From contig JACBWW010000045.1 in the NCBI GenBank assembly GCA_020086605.1, forward strand, positions 2,936,749-3,000,748: a stretch of DNA of 64,000 nt, given 5' to 3'. Below the pieces are notes generated by a model. That model saw only the letters and a program-made list of their open reading frames with translations. It searched no databases and was not told the origin of the DNA. This document shows positions 1 to 39,171 of this stretch, one piece after another. The translations under genes were made by a program, and so were the position numbers. The first letter of the stretch is position 1. Each line of letters opens with the position of its first letter. This stretch comes from Lanius collurio (Eukaryota; Chordata; Aves; Passeriformes; Laniidae).

Positions 1-1060
1 TCCCATTCCAAGTCTCCAAGGAGAGGAGGGCGGGCAGCCAGCCAGGAGCACGACAGGGGAGCCCAAAGTTCAAGTGACCCTCCCTCTCCCGTTCTCCACC
101 TGCATTTTTTCCTTCTTTCTGATAAGCTGTGGTTTCTCCCTCCTGCGTTCCTTGCCATGAATCAGGTTACACACTGGAGGCAACAGGAATTCCCGGGGTG
201 TTTCTCAGGCAGCTGGGAAGGGGCTGCACAAACACAACTGAAGAAACATTCCTTGAAGAATTTTAATCTCCTGGATTTAACTCGGTTTGTTTTAAACAGA
301 TTAGAAAAATACACCATTTATTTTATTAAATTTTGAAATTCGTTGAACCAGGGAATTTTTATGGCATACCATCATCCTAGATAAATTTTGCTTTATTGAT
401 TTTTCACACACTTAAAACTCATGACTGTTTCAAAGATTCAGATAAGTATCATAAGTAATAAAAAATTGAGGCATGTCCTCTTCAAAAGTTTTCTTTCCTT
501 TACTATTGGCAAATTCATAAAGAATATACAGATGACTTAATCCACTACTTTTTAATTCATTGTATTTTTAAAAGATTTTGGGTTTTTTTAGAAAAACTGC
601 TAATAATTTGAATCAGGAAAGCTTTTTTTGAAAACTCATTTCAGAAATACCTCCTTGTTTTTTGCCAAGAGCAGAACAAACATCTTGCTTTCATCTTAGC
701 TTGTGGCTGTAAAATTGCAGCTTCCTGTGCTTATCACTGTACATATTTTCCATTTGTTGTGAACCTGCTATCAGAATATATTATATGAGGTAATATTTGG
801 AGTACCAGTGACAAGTGGGAGACAGGTGCTGGATATACATTTCCTTAAAAAATGTGTCGCCATGACTATAAAAATTAAAAATGTGGGGGTTTTGATGCTT
901 TATTTGTGTGGAGGATACTTTACAATAATCACAGGAATGCAAAGAACTCCACTGGATGCCACCTTTGGCGTGGGCTGCCACATCAGTACCTTCCACGCCG
1001 GAATAAATGTTAAAAGGAAATTCTTAATTCGAACTACCACTTCCCCAAAACACCCACCCA
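1..1060. other. Upstream flank, no gene recognised
   Basis: This AT-rich stretch precedes the CpG island. Short open frames exist on both strands (for example 808-1308 on + and 900-1328 on -), but none resembles a known protein and the longer ones simply run into the GC-rich island. I see no tRNA, snoRNA or clear transposon. It is probably the distal upstream region of the SH3BGRL promoter. Confidence 0.5.
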
Positions 1061-1756
1061 CCCCTGACTTTCGTGCCCCCGTTCCCGGAGAGCGGCCAAG
1101 GCACCGGGCTGGCTGCAGCCTGGCCGGGGTGGCGGTGCTGCCGCTGCCCTCGCACGGCGGGCGGGAGCGGGGCAGGGCCATGGCGGCTGCAGGGCCGCCG
1201 GTAACGGCGGAGCCCAGCGCGGGTCCTGCGGGCCCGGGGACGGCGAGGGGAGCCGCCATCGGGGGAGCCGCCATCAGGGGAGCTGCTGCTGAGGAGAACC
1301 GGCGCTGAGCGGAACCAGCCGCTGCCATGGCGGCCCCGCACGCCGGGCTCCCTCCCTCACTCCCAGCCCGGTGCCCCGGCTCTGCCCGCCGCTCTCACCG
1401 CCCGCCCCGAGGCAGCCGCCCCGCCCGAGCCCCCGCGTCCCCCCGGCGCGGCCCCGCCGCCATGGCTCCCCCGCCGCCTCCCCCGCGCGGCTCGTCGAGA
1501 ACGCGCCTGCTCTCCCCTTTCTTTCTTCTTTTTATTTTTTTTCTTTCCTTTTTTACTATTTATTTATTTAATTAATTTTTTTTAAAAAAACCATTTTCCG
1601 CCCTTCCGGGCTCGGGCGGCGGCAGCTGCGGAGCGAGGCGGGGCGAGCGCTCCCGCCGCCTCCCCGCGCCCGCCCTCCCGCCTCAGCCCCAGCCCGCACC
1701 CGAGCCGCCCTCACACACCCACCGCCCGCCCGGCTCCGCATCCCGCCGCTCTCAGC

Positions 1757-29891
<28,135 letters not shown>

Positions 29892-31930
29892 ATTTCAACT
29901 GCCTTAAATGTCTGTAAAGGGAATTTCCACAGCTTTTTATAAAATAGTCCAACTGTCTCTGCTTCAAGAAATGTAGATGTGATTTCTAACATTTGATTGG
30001 TGCTTGCAGCATTCACTGTCCGTAACACAAATTGAACACAGGATGGAAATGGGAATTTCAGGGTAGGGAGCAGGAGCGGGTTCTGATGGAAGCTGAAGCA
30101 ATCAGACATGAATGAGCTACATTTAGTTTAAACTGTCCTGGCAATTCGTCCATTTTGTGTAAACTTAAAGAAACTATTTTAGTACTAAAAATGCAGATGG
30201 GTTTTACTTAGAGATCCAGCTATTTAAACTATGGAAAACAGCATCTTAAACCTTGTCAGATACTAATTTAGTGCCTGAGTTGCCTCAAAAATGTTACTGA
30301 GTTACACAGTAATTTTTCAGTGTCTTTCCTGGTTTCAGATGAATTTGTAGGTGGTACTGTGTAGTTTGACCATTGTAGTCACTTTGGAAAGTTGTGTTTG
30401 TCTTCTGTAGAATGGATATTTAAGGTTTGTATTGTTACACACTGTACAGATGATCAAAACCCCAACAAACCCCATGTTTTTCTCATTTAAGTGATCTGTG
30501 TGTGCTCTTTGGACAAAAAGGGATGTGGGCAATGGACACAGGTCCCTCACAGCTGCCTAAGCACGAGCGATGACACATCTGGGGCAAGATTCAATGTTGC
30601 AAACAAGCCAAAACAGCCAGAAATGGCATTTCCTTACCTGTGTAAGGGTGAAAGCCTTTAATATGTATTTCTCTACAAAAATACCAGTTCACACTGCTTA
30701 GAGCATTAAACATCTCACTGCATGTTCAAGTAGCCATTAGGTTCATGTAGTATTTTTCCAAATGAGGAAATAAATGTTTGAATAGCTAAATTTATTGTAA
30801 TTAAGCAAGACTTCTTTTTTTTTAAGGTTTAAAAACTTCATTTGCATTGTTATTGCCATATCATAAAGCTATCACAGGAATTGCAAATCTCAGTGTCTTG
30901 TGTGGGTGAATTTACCACATGCAATATAAACCTGTGTGTTCTCCCAGTGCTCATGAGGGAGCCTGTAATTCCTGGCCATATTTAATCCCTGATTTATCAT
31001 TTTGGGAGCCTGGGAAGCAGTTTGAAGCTTGTGCTTACAAAAGCAGCACAAAAATGTCACAAGGCAGAGGAAGGGATGGATGATGCCTTGCCTTAAAGAT
31101 TAACACACACAACTCTATTTTTTTATTAACAGCTCTCATCAGGAATTACTGCAGTTCTGTGAAATTTAAGATCTTTTGGGGGTGGAAGTTTGGTTGTTTT
31201 AAGTCCAGCATCAGATTTTTGTTGTTCACTATGATTTCATCTTTCTGAAGGGGGTGATTTTTCTTTCTTAATATTGGCTGAATCTTTCTCTGTGTCTAAA
31301 TTCCTGCTCAAGTTTTTGGGAACTGTGGAATACTACATGAAGTCTGGTGAGGAAAGTGGGATTTCACATACAAGTCTCTATACCCACACCAGTTTGCTGT
31401 GTTTCCTGTGCAAGTTTGGTGAATTACAGCCATTATTTTGGAGAAGCTGTAATTAAAAGTTGCTGCCAAATTCTGTCAGTTCAGTGACCCAAAACATTCT
31501 GAAACGAGGTCAATCCCTGTCTCAACAGTCAAGAAAATGGCCAAGTTTAAGAAAGCAAAGTCACTGCCCTCGTCTGTCCCTCCCTTGCCATATGGGAGTG
31601 TTCAAACTGTATCAGCATTCCTAAGGCAGCTCTGGTGAGCCAGGCTGAATTATTCCTTTGTCTGGGGAACAAGGCACCGACACAAACTGAAAATACCGAA
31701 AATCTCTTTGTTGTGTGTGTAAAGCTTGAGTTTTTTGATGCAGATCTCTTGCATGACTTTAGGAGTGCCAGGAATCTTTTACCTCTGTGCTGGTTTTCTG
31801 TTTCCATGGGTGCAAGAACTGAGTTTCTTCTCTTATTTTTTTTCCTATGTAGAAAGCAGTCATTGAGGATTTAACCTGTATATTAACCATTCCTTTATCA
31901 TTCCAATAAAGTTGTTTTAGGACACTTTCT
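29892..31930 (+). other. SH3BGRL: SH3BGRL 3'UTR with two poly(A) signals
   Basis: AT-rich sequence follows the stop. AATAAA hexamers occur at 30769-30774 and 31905-31910. The distal one is followed by a T/GT-rich stretch (GTTGTTTTAGG … TGTTTTGTTC), so it is the likely main 3' end. The proximal one could give a shorter isoform of about 0.9 kb 3'UTR. Exact cleavage sites are inferred. Confidence 0.65.
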
Positions 31931-33600
31931 CACACCATGACTTGTTTGCATGTTTTGTTCATGGTTTGAAGTTTGAAGCTGGAAAAAAGTGGAGTTTGCA
32001 GATGAAAATACTGCTTTTTAAAAGTTCAGGATTTATACGAGGTGAACATCAGGGATTCGCTGCTGCTGTGGGTGAAGTCTGCTGGGCTGGATCCCTCACC
32101 TGTTGCAGCTAATGGGATTTAATTATTAAATGGGATTTAATTTAGGATACACCCACCCAAAACGGTGTGTCAAGGTGTGGGTTATTTCCCACATTATCTG
32201 GCTTTCCCACTCATTCCCCAGGGCAGGGACTGGTTGGAAGTGGCCGGGATACAGCAGCTGCTCCAACACTCACAGAGCTCGCCCACCTCTCCTGCTCGTT
32301 TACAAACTGTAATTAATTAGCTTTATGCTGCTCACAGCAGGGAGCTGTGGTATTTCATATTTGTGTTGCCACAGGGCAGCGCAGGATAAATTTTAAACTG
32401 AAACTTCACTTTTCCCTTCCCTGTTTGCCTGGTGCATCAGCAGGTACCTCCCTGCCACTTCACACGCTGGAAGTTCTGCACCCCCTGGAAGATGGAAGAG
32501 TTACAGAAATGGCATTCTCTGCCTCTGACCTGCCCTGGGATTTGCCCAAATTCCAGACTTCAATTCACATCCTCTGGAGGAAACCAACAACCTGATCTTT
32601 TAAAGAGTGGTTTGTAATTCTCACAGGGTCAGCTGCTGTGTGAGCAGCTAAAGCACAGCCAAGCACCTTCGGTCACAGGATGCCTTCTCACAGGATTATT
32701 GCTTGTCCCTCACACTTGTCCCTCTGTAGTGTCTTAGAACTGGCCTGTAAGGTGGGAGAAGGGCCGTGAATGCCATTTCTAAATTGTAATGAATCCCATT
32801 TACCTCCCCTGTGTACCCCCTCAGAAGAATCTCTGCTTTTCTTGTTTTTTTTTTATTAAAAAGTTTTAAAAACCCAGTTGTTAGTCATTAATGTAAAGCT
32901 CAATAAAAATAGTTTCCCAAAATCTTTAAAAACCAGGCTTCATGTGTGCACAAAATGTGTGACAACTTTCCCTACACCAGGTTGCTCAGCTCCTAATCCC
33001 ATGGCACAAATCATTCCCAAATCTTTGCCTTTTACTTAGTTTCCTGCAGAAATATTCTGTGATTTATCTATATTCTGCAATATTGGTAGGATGCTTTAGA
33101 TTGAAAGGTTCATTATGACAATGTTGAAGTTTTTAATTAAAAATATTAGTCTGTACTGGTGAACTTCTGGAAATGCAAAAGGATTGTAAAAATCGAGGTG
33201 ATGAAGTAGAAATTGCTGGATTACTACAGGTGAGCACAGCAGTGAGTATTGAGTATGCAAAATAAATATACTTAGTACAAAATACGTGCACTGTATTCAT
33301 GAAGTATCAGACTTGGCCCTGTATATATTGTAACAGTAATATATAGTAATTATGAATATTGTATATATCTGTATATATTTATAAATATTTATACCCATAC
33401 ACAATATAGCAATATGTTATTCCTGTATACTATAATTCCTTATAGTAATTCCTTCTTTCACAGTTGGTTTATTGATACCATCAGTAACTTGGCCATTTCT
33501 TCCTTTTAATTTGCTCAGTATTTGAAAATCCTTAAATAAAAGGAAACCAGCACATCATTATTACAATGTCAGCAGCACTATAATTTCCATGTGGCCTCAG
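31931..33600. other. Intergenic region between SH3BGRL and the 33.7-kb promoter block
   Basis: The region is mostly unique and becomes AT-rich, with TATAT-type sequence at about 33300-33440. No gene, RNA or transposon is recognised. Confidence 0.7.
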
Positions 33601-33655
33601 TTCTTTCCTGGGCCCTTTCGCAGCACGCAGGGCAGGATATTTTGTGTTTACACGA

Positions 33656-33920
33656 AGCGAAGTGGATCAGACCCAGGAAGGAGCCCGCGTCCCGCCCGGC
33701 CCCGCTGTGAGGGCCCGCAATGGCGCCCGGGCCCGCAGCGCCGCCGCCACGCGCCGTTGCTGCGGCAACCAGCAACCACTCAGCGGCCGGGGCGGGCCCT
33801 CCCTGCCTTTCTATTGGGCAACGCCGCTGTCAGTCAGCTCTAAGCCCCGCCTCTCGTCTATTTAAGCCGCGCCGGTTGAGGGCGGGCCGGGCGGTTTGAG
33901 TTTTGTGTGAGGCGTTTGTT
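33656..33920 (+). promoter_or_regulatory. Orphan CpG promoter with X-box, CCAAT, GC boxes and TATA
   Basis: A compact GC-rich block sits in AT-rich surroundings. It has, in order, an RFX-type X-box GTTGCTGCGGCAACC at 33756-33770 with an extra AGCAACC half-site, and a GGGGCGGGC GC box near 33789. An inverted CCAAT (ATTGG) follows at 33813-33817, then a CCCCGCC box at 33845 and a TATA-like TATTTAAG at 33859-33866. This points to + strand initiation near 33890. No protein-coding exon follows directly. AATAAA occurs at 33972, and donor-like GTGAGG/GTGAGC words lie at about 33907-33925. It could be the first exon of TASL2 or a noncoding RNA promoter. Confidence 0.6.
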
Positions 33921-34399
33921 GTGAGCCGGGGTGATGTTGGGCTGTTAGAGTGAAATTTCCTTTAGAATAGAAAATAAAGGGCTCGCAACAGCTGTGCTTA
34001 GGGGAAAATCCCCAACATAAAACCTTTCAAATTAGCTAATACCTATTTCATGTTTATGTGCATGTGAAGTACTCAGCCTTTTTTGAAAGAAGGGTCTCTA
34101 CGTGCAGTCGCAGTTCCTATAATACAATTTTGTGTGGTAGCATTTATTTTTTCCATATATGAATGGTACTGTAAGAGTAATTTTTAATTCTTTGTCAATA
34201 TACATTCAGCTCTAGATTCTGACATCCTTGCGTTGCTGTTTGTCCTAACTGCAGACTGTGCTCAGCTTCTGAAATGACTTTGGTTCTGTCTCGTTCTGAC
34301 TTTATTTTTGTAAATAAAAGGGAATTTCTTTTTGGTAAGATCTTATTGAGAGAATACATTGATTTCCATGGGTATTGATACATTTAACACCTGAATCCC

Positions 34400-34496
34400 A
34401 CAGAATGGTTTGGATTGGAAGGTTGGTTGAAGCTGATCTCATTTCACCCTCACCGTGGGCAGGGGCACCTTCCACAGATCAGCTTGCTGGGTATGA
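34400..34496 (-). mobile_element. CR1 LINE fragment
   Basis: Reversed CR1 tail: CACAGAATGGTTTGGATTGG, then a CTGATCTCATTTCACCC segment and CACCGTGGGCAGGGGCACCT with TTCCACAGATCAG. Confidence 0.8.
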
Positions 34497-34961
34497 AATG
34501 GAAATTGACTTGGTTTTAATCACTCCGCACAAATTACCTGACTTGATTTCTTCTTCTCTCTCTTACTTTTGGGTTTTGTTGAAACAGCTGCACAAGAATT
34601 CCAGCTGCAGCTGGCACTAATTACCAGCCTGGCGAGGTTTAAAACTATTTGGAATTTGATCCATCCTGGTTCCTGCCCACCAAGACTGTGGGGCGTGATT
34701 CTGCTGGAGTTCCAGCCACAATTTCTGTGCAGAAATTGCTCATATAAGATTATTAAAAATCAGATAATTTTGAACAGCTTTTAAACAATAAATGAGTTTT
34801 ATATAAATTTGGTGGGAGTAAAAATAGCTTGCATTTTGCCTCCATTAAAACTGAAGTCTTCTGTGAAATACAGGTGAAAAGGAGGGAACAGAGGTAATTT
34901 TACAGACTTCATTGAACCTGTATGGCCACAATTAGTCCAAACTTTCTAAAGCACAGCATGA

Positions 34962-35176
34962 CTTCCCACTGACAGGGGGCAGGGTCAGATTAGATATTAG
35001 GAAGAAATTCTTCCCTGTGAGGGTGGTGAGTCCCTGGCACAGGCTGCCCAGAGAAGCTGTGGCTGCCCCTGGATCCCTGGAAGTGTCCAAGGCCAGGTTG
35101 GATGGGACTTGGAGCAACCTGGGCTAGTGGAAGGTGTCCCTGTCCATGGCAGGGAGTGGCACTGGGTGACCATTTG
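34962..35176 (+). mobile_element. CR1 LINE 3'-end fragment
   Basis: Ordered CR1 blocks are clear: AGATTAGATATTAGGAAGAA, GCACAGGCTGCCCAGAGAAG, CTTGGAGCAACCTGGGCTAG and CCATGGCAGGGAGTGGCACT. The terminal CCAAACCATTC tail is missing, so the 3' tip is truncated. Confidence 0.92.
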
Positions 35177-35899
35177 TGTCTTGCTCCTGTCATTAAACAG
35201 GGTCATTTAGAATCTTTTATCTAGTACTTAGATGAGATTCTGCTTCTTATGTAGTGGGGGTTTTTATCTTCTGGGAAAAGGAAAGTTAGAAAAGGCATCA
35301 ACAGAAAACTTTTCTGACTGTCTGTGGGCTGGACTCAGTGCTGAGGGGGGGGCTCAGTGCATAAACTCGGCTTCAGCTAGAAGAGAACACCTAAAACCCC
35401 TGTGGGGACACCTGGGACATGCCAGAGGTAATTTTTGAGCCCCCCCAAAAGTAGTTTTGTTCAATGAGCAACACGATTGCGCAGAGCTGTCCACTGGCTG
35501 CTGCTTTCAGATTGGCACATTGCCATGTTTGTATTTTATAGACACAGGGTATTTCATCAAAAAACGGATGAAAGGAAGTTGCCAACTTCTTTCCTATCAG
35601 TGACACATCACTAGACTCTAAATTTAGCTGCATGTTTCCAAAGGGGAAGTGGTGTAAGTCCACCAGTCAGCTGAGCAGCACCGAGCTCCTGCCACTGGAA
35701 GTGGAATTTGGTTCTGATTTCGTTCTGCCCAGCACAGCCCTGACCCTCTGCTCCTCCCTGTGCCCTGCTCTGGCAGTCAGAAGCTCCTCAGCACCGTACT
35801 GTGGTCAGAAACATCTCAATTCATTTTCAAACATCCTCTTTTAGACTTAGCCCTCACTTTGTGTTCAAAACCCGCACCCTTTCTCAGTGGGATCACTTC

Positions 35900-36063
35900 T
35901 GTTTTATGAGGAAAGAAAGTTGGGAACTGCATCATGAGTGCGTCAGACTTTTTCTGCACAGACAGCAGTGAGGAAAGAGTGTGTAACCATCTGCCCTCTC
36001 CCAGCAGCTGTAGCAGGAGAGCTCTGGGCTCGGGGAAATCCTCCTCAGATCCGACTGGGCTGG
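35900..36063 (+). promoter_or_regulatory. Candidate TASL2 5' noncoding exon or promoter
   Basis: A PU.1-like GAGGAA (35908-35913) overlapping a purine-rich GAAAGAAAGT precedes sequence ending in a near-perfect splice donor, CTGG|GTAAGT, at 36064. TASL-family genes have noncoding 5' exons and immune-cell expression, so this could splice to the acceptor at 37594/37595. This is inference from motifs only. Confidence 0.3.
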
Positions 36064-37507
36064 GTAAGTTGGGCTTTTTGTGCCTTTCTCTTTTCCTTAT
36101 ACTTTATTCCAGAACATGGGAACTACTTACTTTATTTGGAGGGGATCACTTTTTCTAAGATTACCATATTTTAGCTTTTCATGAGCACTTTCAAAGTAAT
36201 AAGCCAGAATTTATCAGCAGGGAAGGAGCTGGGTACCTTGAGCTCCTACAGACCAGGATAAGGACCTGGTTACCCACATCCTACAAGGCACATAGCATTT
36301 CAAATTCCATCGACCTTCAGCAAGATTTGGACTGCCAAGTATTCTTCTTTCTTTGGAGATTGGTTTATCAAGTCCCTGAAGTGCTTAAGGAAGTGTTGCT
36401 CTGCTTTTTGCATATGTAAATAACTCTGTAGATAACCAAGTCTCCTGACTTTCGTGCCTGATTTGGTCTCGAAATTCCAGTATTGCTTTCACCTTCAGGG
36501 AGGGAAGTGTGCCACAAAAATAAAGACCCCCACAAAAATAAAAAATCAAAGAGTTGTGCTGTACCAACATGTAAATTTCAGGGGGAAGGTGAAAATTTCT
36601 GTCTCTCAAATAAATGAAGTTTTAGAATATCTCCTGGAAGGAGCACTGGGATTGAAAAGTGACCCGGTGTAGCGAGTTTCAAATATACCAGGGTGTGGGG
36701 GCATGGTGAAAAGTGTTGAACCACAGCACCCTTTGGGTATGTGGATACTTTGATTATGAGAGATTAAAAGGATATTTGAAGAACTGAATGATTTTCTTAG
36801 GTTCATGTTTCCCACTCCCCCATAAAAGCAGAGGTGATGATCTTCTCTTCAGGGAGTTCAGGTCAGACTCTTAGTGTGAAGATTCCCATTGATTTTAACA
36901 GTCGATGAATTGGAAAGGAATGATAAGGAATCATTAAATGTAGTGAGTTATTTTGAGCCACTTATCTCTTCACTATTATCACTGTTGGGGAAGACAGATT
37001 AACTATTTATGTCTTTTAAGTTCGTCATTAAGAGGTACTCCAAATACATTTGATCTGCATTTTGAGTACAGTTTTATTATACTTGCAGAACTCTCAGTAT
37101 CTTTTGAAGCTCCTTGGCACCTCACAGGAGGGCTCAAGTCAGAAACAACCTCTAAATATGAATTTAATTTTTATTTCTTTCTATGTCACCTCTTTAGCTC
37201 TTGGAAGTTGTTGTCTTTTAATGGAAAACATTGATTGATTACTGATGGTATTGATACTGACAAGTAAAACGATTTTGCTGATTTTTACAGCTTATAAAGT
37301 ACAATCTGTCTCAAGTTGCCATGATGCAGAAGAGACCTGGGAGCAGAAGGGATGTTACAGATGAAGCAGCTGATTAATGCCCTCCCTGTATCTTCAGAAT
37401 GTTTTTTGTGGACATGGTAAAGAGGAAAAGCATACAGTTTAAGGTTTGCTAAAAATAAATGCTTGAGAGAGAAAGAAAATTCTGTCTTTGTGACAAGTGC
37501 ATTGTTC

Positions 37508-37573
37508 ATTAATAATAATAATAGTAATGATAATATAATTATTATATAATAGTTGTTGAATATTTGTTGTTGT
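37508..37573. repeat. (AAT)n / TTG-rich low-complexity tract
   Basis: Imperfect AAT repeats give way to TTGTTG repeats just before the acceptor of the TASL2 coding exon. The tract is likely length-variable. Confidence 0.85.
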
Positions 37574-37645
37574 TGTATTGTGCCTGTCTTTCAGTCCCAG
37601 GGCTCCATGGAACTCTGGTGATCCCTGTTGCTCACACTTGTCACC

Positions 37646-38575
37646 ATGCTGGCAGAAGGCATCCTAATGAGGCTCATCTATAAAGAAAGCTGTCATCAAG
37701 ATAAGCCTCGAAAATCTCCTGCATCCCAAAAGGCTAAAGAGGCAATCTGGAGACAGAAACTTGTGGACATCCCCAAAATTAAAGGCTTTGCTGATGGATG
37801 TGAGAAGCAGGGGGAGCTCTCTGCCAGGAGCAGCAAAGTGGAAGCGAGGAGCAGCCCTCGATGGGGATCCGTAGAAAAGAAGCCCTCAAAAGACCAGGAA
37901 ATGCTGGCTAAAGGAGCTGCATCCCCAGCTTTACATATCCCCAAGAGAGAAGGAAGCCTAGACCAGGTGGATTTGTACAGATCCTGGCCATGTAACAGCA
38001 TTTACCAGAACTACCCTGACCTGCAGATCGGGGGGGACCGTGTGGGGGGCCACACGTGTGACTCGGGCTGTGTCCTGGACCGTGTGTGGGATGAGCTTCC
38101 TGATGGCCCCGTCCTGCTCTCCATAGATATTCCCCTGGGTCAGTCCCCCATTCCGTGTGAGCATCCCCCCAAAAAGCCCAATGTGATGTCCCTGCCTGGA
38201 GATGAAGCTGGAGAAAGGAGCATCGTGCTCAGTGAGGAGCCTCTTTCCAACTCCACACTCAACAAGTACATGGAAGCCAAAGTGGCAGAGCTCTATAAAG
38301 AGTTTTTTGAAGAAAGCCTGGCCAGATGTGGTTCCATAACAAACCTCCTCACCTGCAGCTGGATAAGGAACAGCCTGGACCAGATAAGTGTTCAGATCTC
38401 CCAGGAGCAGAACATAGAAACCTCCAGAGCCAGAGGAGCCCTCTTGCACTCGCTGGCTTTGTTCAGCTCCCGCAACGCTCCCAACAGGAACAGCTCCGAG
38501 TTCAGCACACCAAACCTCCAGATCTCCAACATAGTGGGTGCAAAATGGAGCTGCAGGTTGGAATTCACATCCTGA
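37646..38575 (+). CDS. TASL2: TASL2 (TASL/CXorf21 paralog; TLR adaptor interacting with SLC15A4)
   Basis: This intact 309-codon frame lies in one coding exon. The start is the ATG at 37646 (CACCATGC), giving MLAEG, which aligns with the MLSEG start of TASL. An upstream TTG in frame is not used. In TASL the N-terminus docks into the endolysosomal transporter SLC15A4. The conserved C-terminal half holds an SNSTLNKYMEAKVAELYKEF helix (residues 201-220), SLDQISVQIS-QEQNIETSRAR (243-263) and the pLxIS motif N290-L-Q-I-S294 after FSTP. In TASL, STING, MAVS and TRIF, phospho-pLxIS recruits an IRF (IRF5 for TASL). The middle is basic, Ser/Pro-rich and probably disordered. Location beside SH3BGRL favours TASL2 (mouse Gm6377, recalled to lie next to Sh3bgrl) over TASL, which sits near GK. 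Family membership is secure; the paralog assignment is inferred. Confidence 0.85.
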   Translation: MLAEGILMRLIYKESCHQDKPRKSPASQKAKEAIWRQKLVDIPKIKGFADGCEKQGELSARSSKVEARSSPRWGSVEKKPSKDQEMLAKGAASPALHIPKREGSLDQVDLYRSWPCNSIYQNYPDLQIGGDRVGGHTCDSGCVLDRVWDELPDGPVLLSIDIPLGQSPIPCEHPPKKPNVMSLPGDEAGERSIVLSEEPLSNSTLNKYMEAKVAELYKEFFEESLARCGSITNLLTCSWIRNSLDQISVQISQEQNIETSRARGALLHSLALFSSRNAPNRNSSEFSTPNLQISNIVGAKWSCRLEFTS

Positions 38576-38813
38576 CTGAGCTGCTCAGCTCAGGAGAGGG
38601 ATGGGATTCGGGTATGAATGTTTCACTCCAAGGATTAGGTTGGGAAATGGAAACATTTACACACTACACTTGTTGTAATTAATATTTTAAGGCTTAAACC
38701 CCTTCGGTAGAAGGGGAAGTAAAGGTCACTGTTTTCTGTTTTCTAATGGAGAATTTGAAACTAATTTATCTCCAAATACTGGTTAATTGTGTTTCTATGA
38801 TATATATACATAT

Positions 38814-38905
38814 AATCATAGAACTTATTAGGTTTGGAAATGAGCACTAAGATCAAATCCAACCATTATCCCAGCACCACTAAACCAAGTGCCACATCCA
38901 CGTGT
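38814..38905 (-). mobile_element. CR1 LINE fragment in the TASL2 3'UTR
   Basis: Reversed CR1 tail: AATCATAGAACTTATTAGGT, then AAATCCAACCATTATCCC and GTGCCACATCCACGTG. It is a short, diverged minus-strand copy. Confidence 0.82.
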
Positions 38906-39165
38906 AAAAGCGTTTAATTTCTGCAAAATCAGCAAGCAAAGATGACTGCAGCATTCCTGAAAAAGTAGTGCAAGATCCCTGCATCTGCATTTGGAAATTT
39001 AAATGCAGATTTTGGTATGGAAATACTGTTGTTTAGCTTTCAAACACATTTTCTCCCCTTGCTCTTGCTTCTCAGCAAATATTTCAGCTGGAAATTATTC
39101 ATTATGTCATCACTGTAAAATGATAGATGAACTGGACTGTTACCTGCTCTACAGAAGTCTTCTCT

Positions 39166-39171
39166 AATAAA
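39166..39171 (+). terminator. TASL2: Poly(A) signal AATAAA of TASL2
   Basis: A canonical hexamer sits about 590 bp after the stop, with a GT/T-rich downstream element at 39173-39202. Confidence 0.75.

Larger units (their letters stand above)
33972..37594. other. Region between the orphan promoter and the TASL2 coding exon
   Basis: It contains two CR1 fragments, a candidate 5' noncoding exon near 35.93-36.06 kb and an AAT microsatellite. I found no coding exon. It probably includes intron(s) of the TASL2 transcription unit. Confidence 0.6.

Noticed and set aside
900..1328. 142-codon minus-strand frame with a good Kozak start
   Set aside because: The N-terminal half is Ala/Pro-rich CpG-island translation and the rest runs into unrelated AT-rich DNA. 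Kept only as a finding on possible divergent transcription.
37628..37645. Upstream TTG start for the TASL2 frame
   Set aside because: A non-ATG start is not expected. The ATG at 37646 matches the family start MLxEG and has a good Kozak context.
37646..38575. Calling the gene TASL (CXorf21) itself
   Set aside because: TASL lies near GK in mammals, whereas this copy is beside SH3BGRL where TASL2/Gm6377 is recalled. Left as the main alternative.
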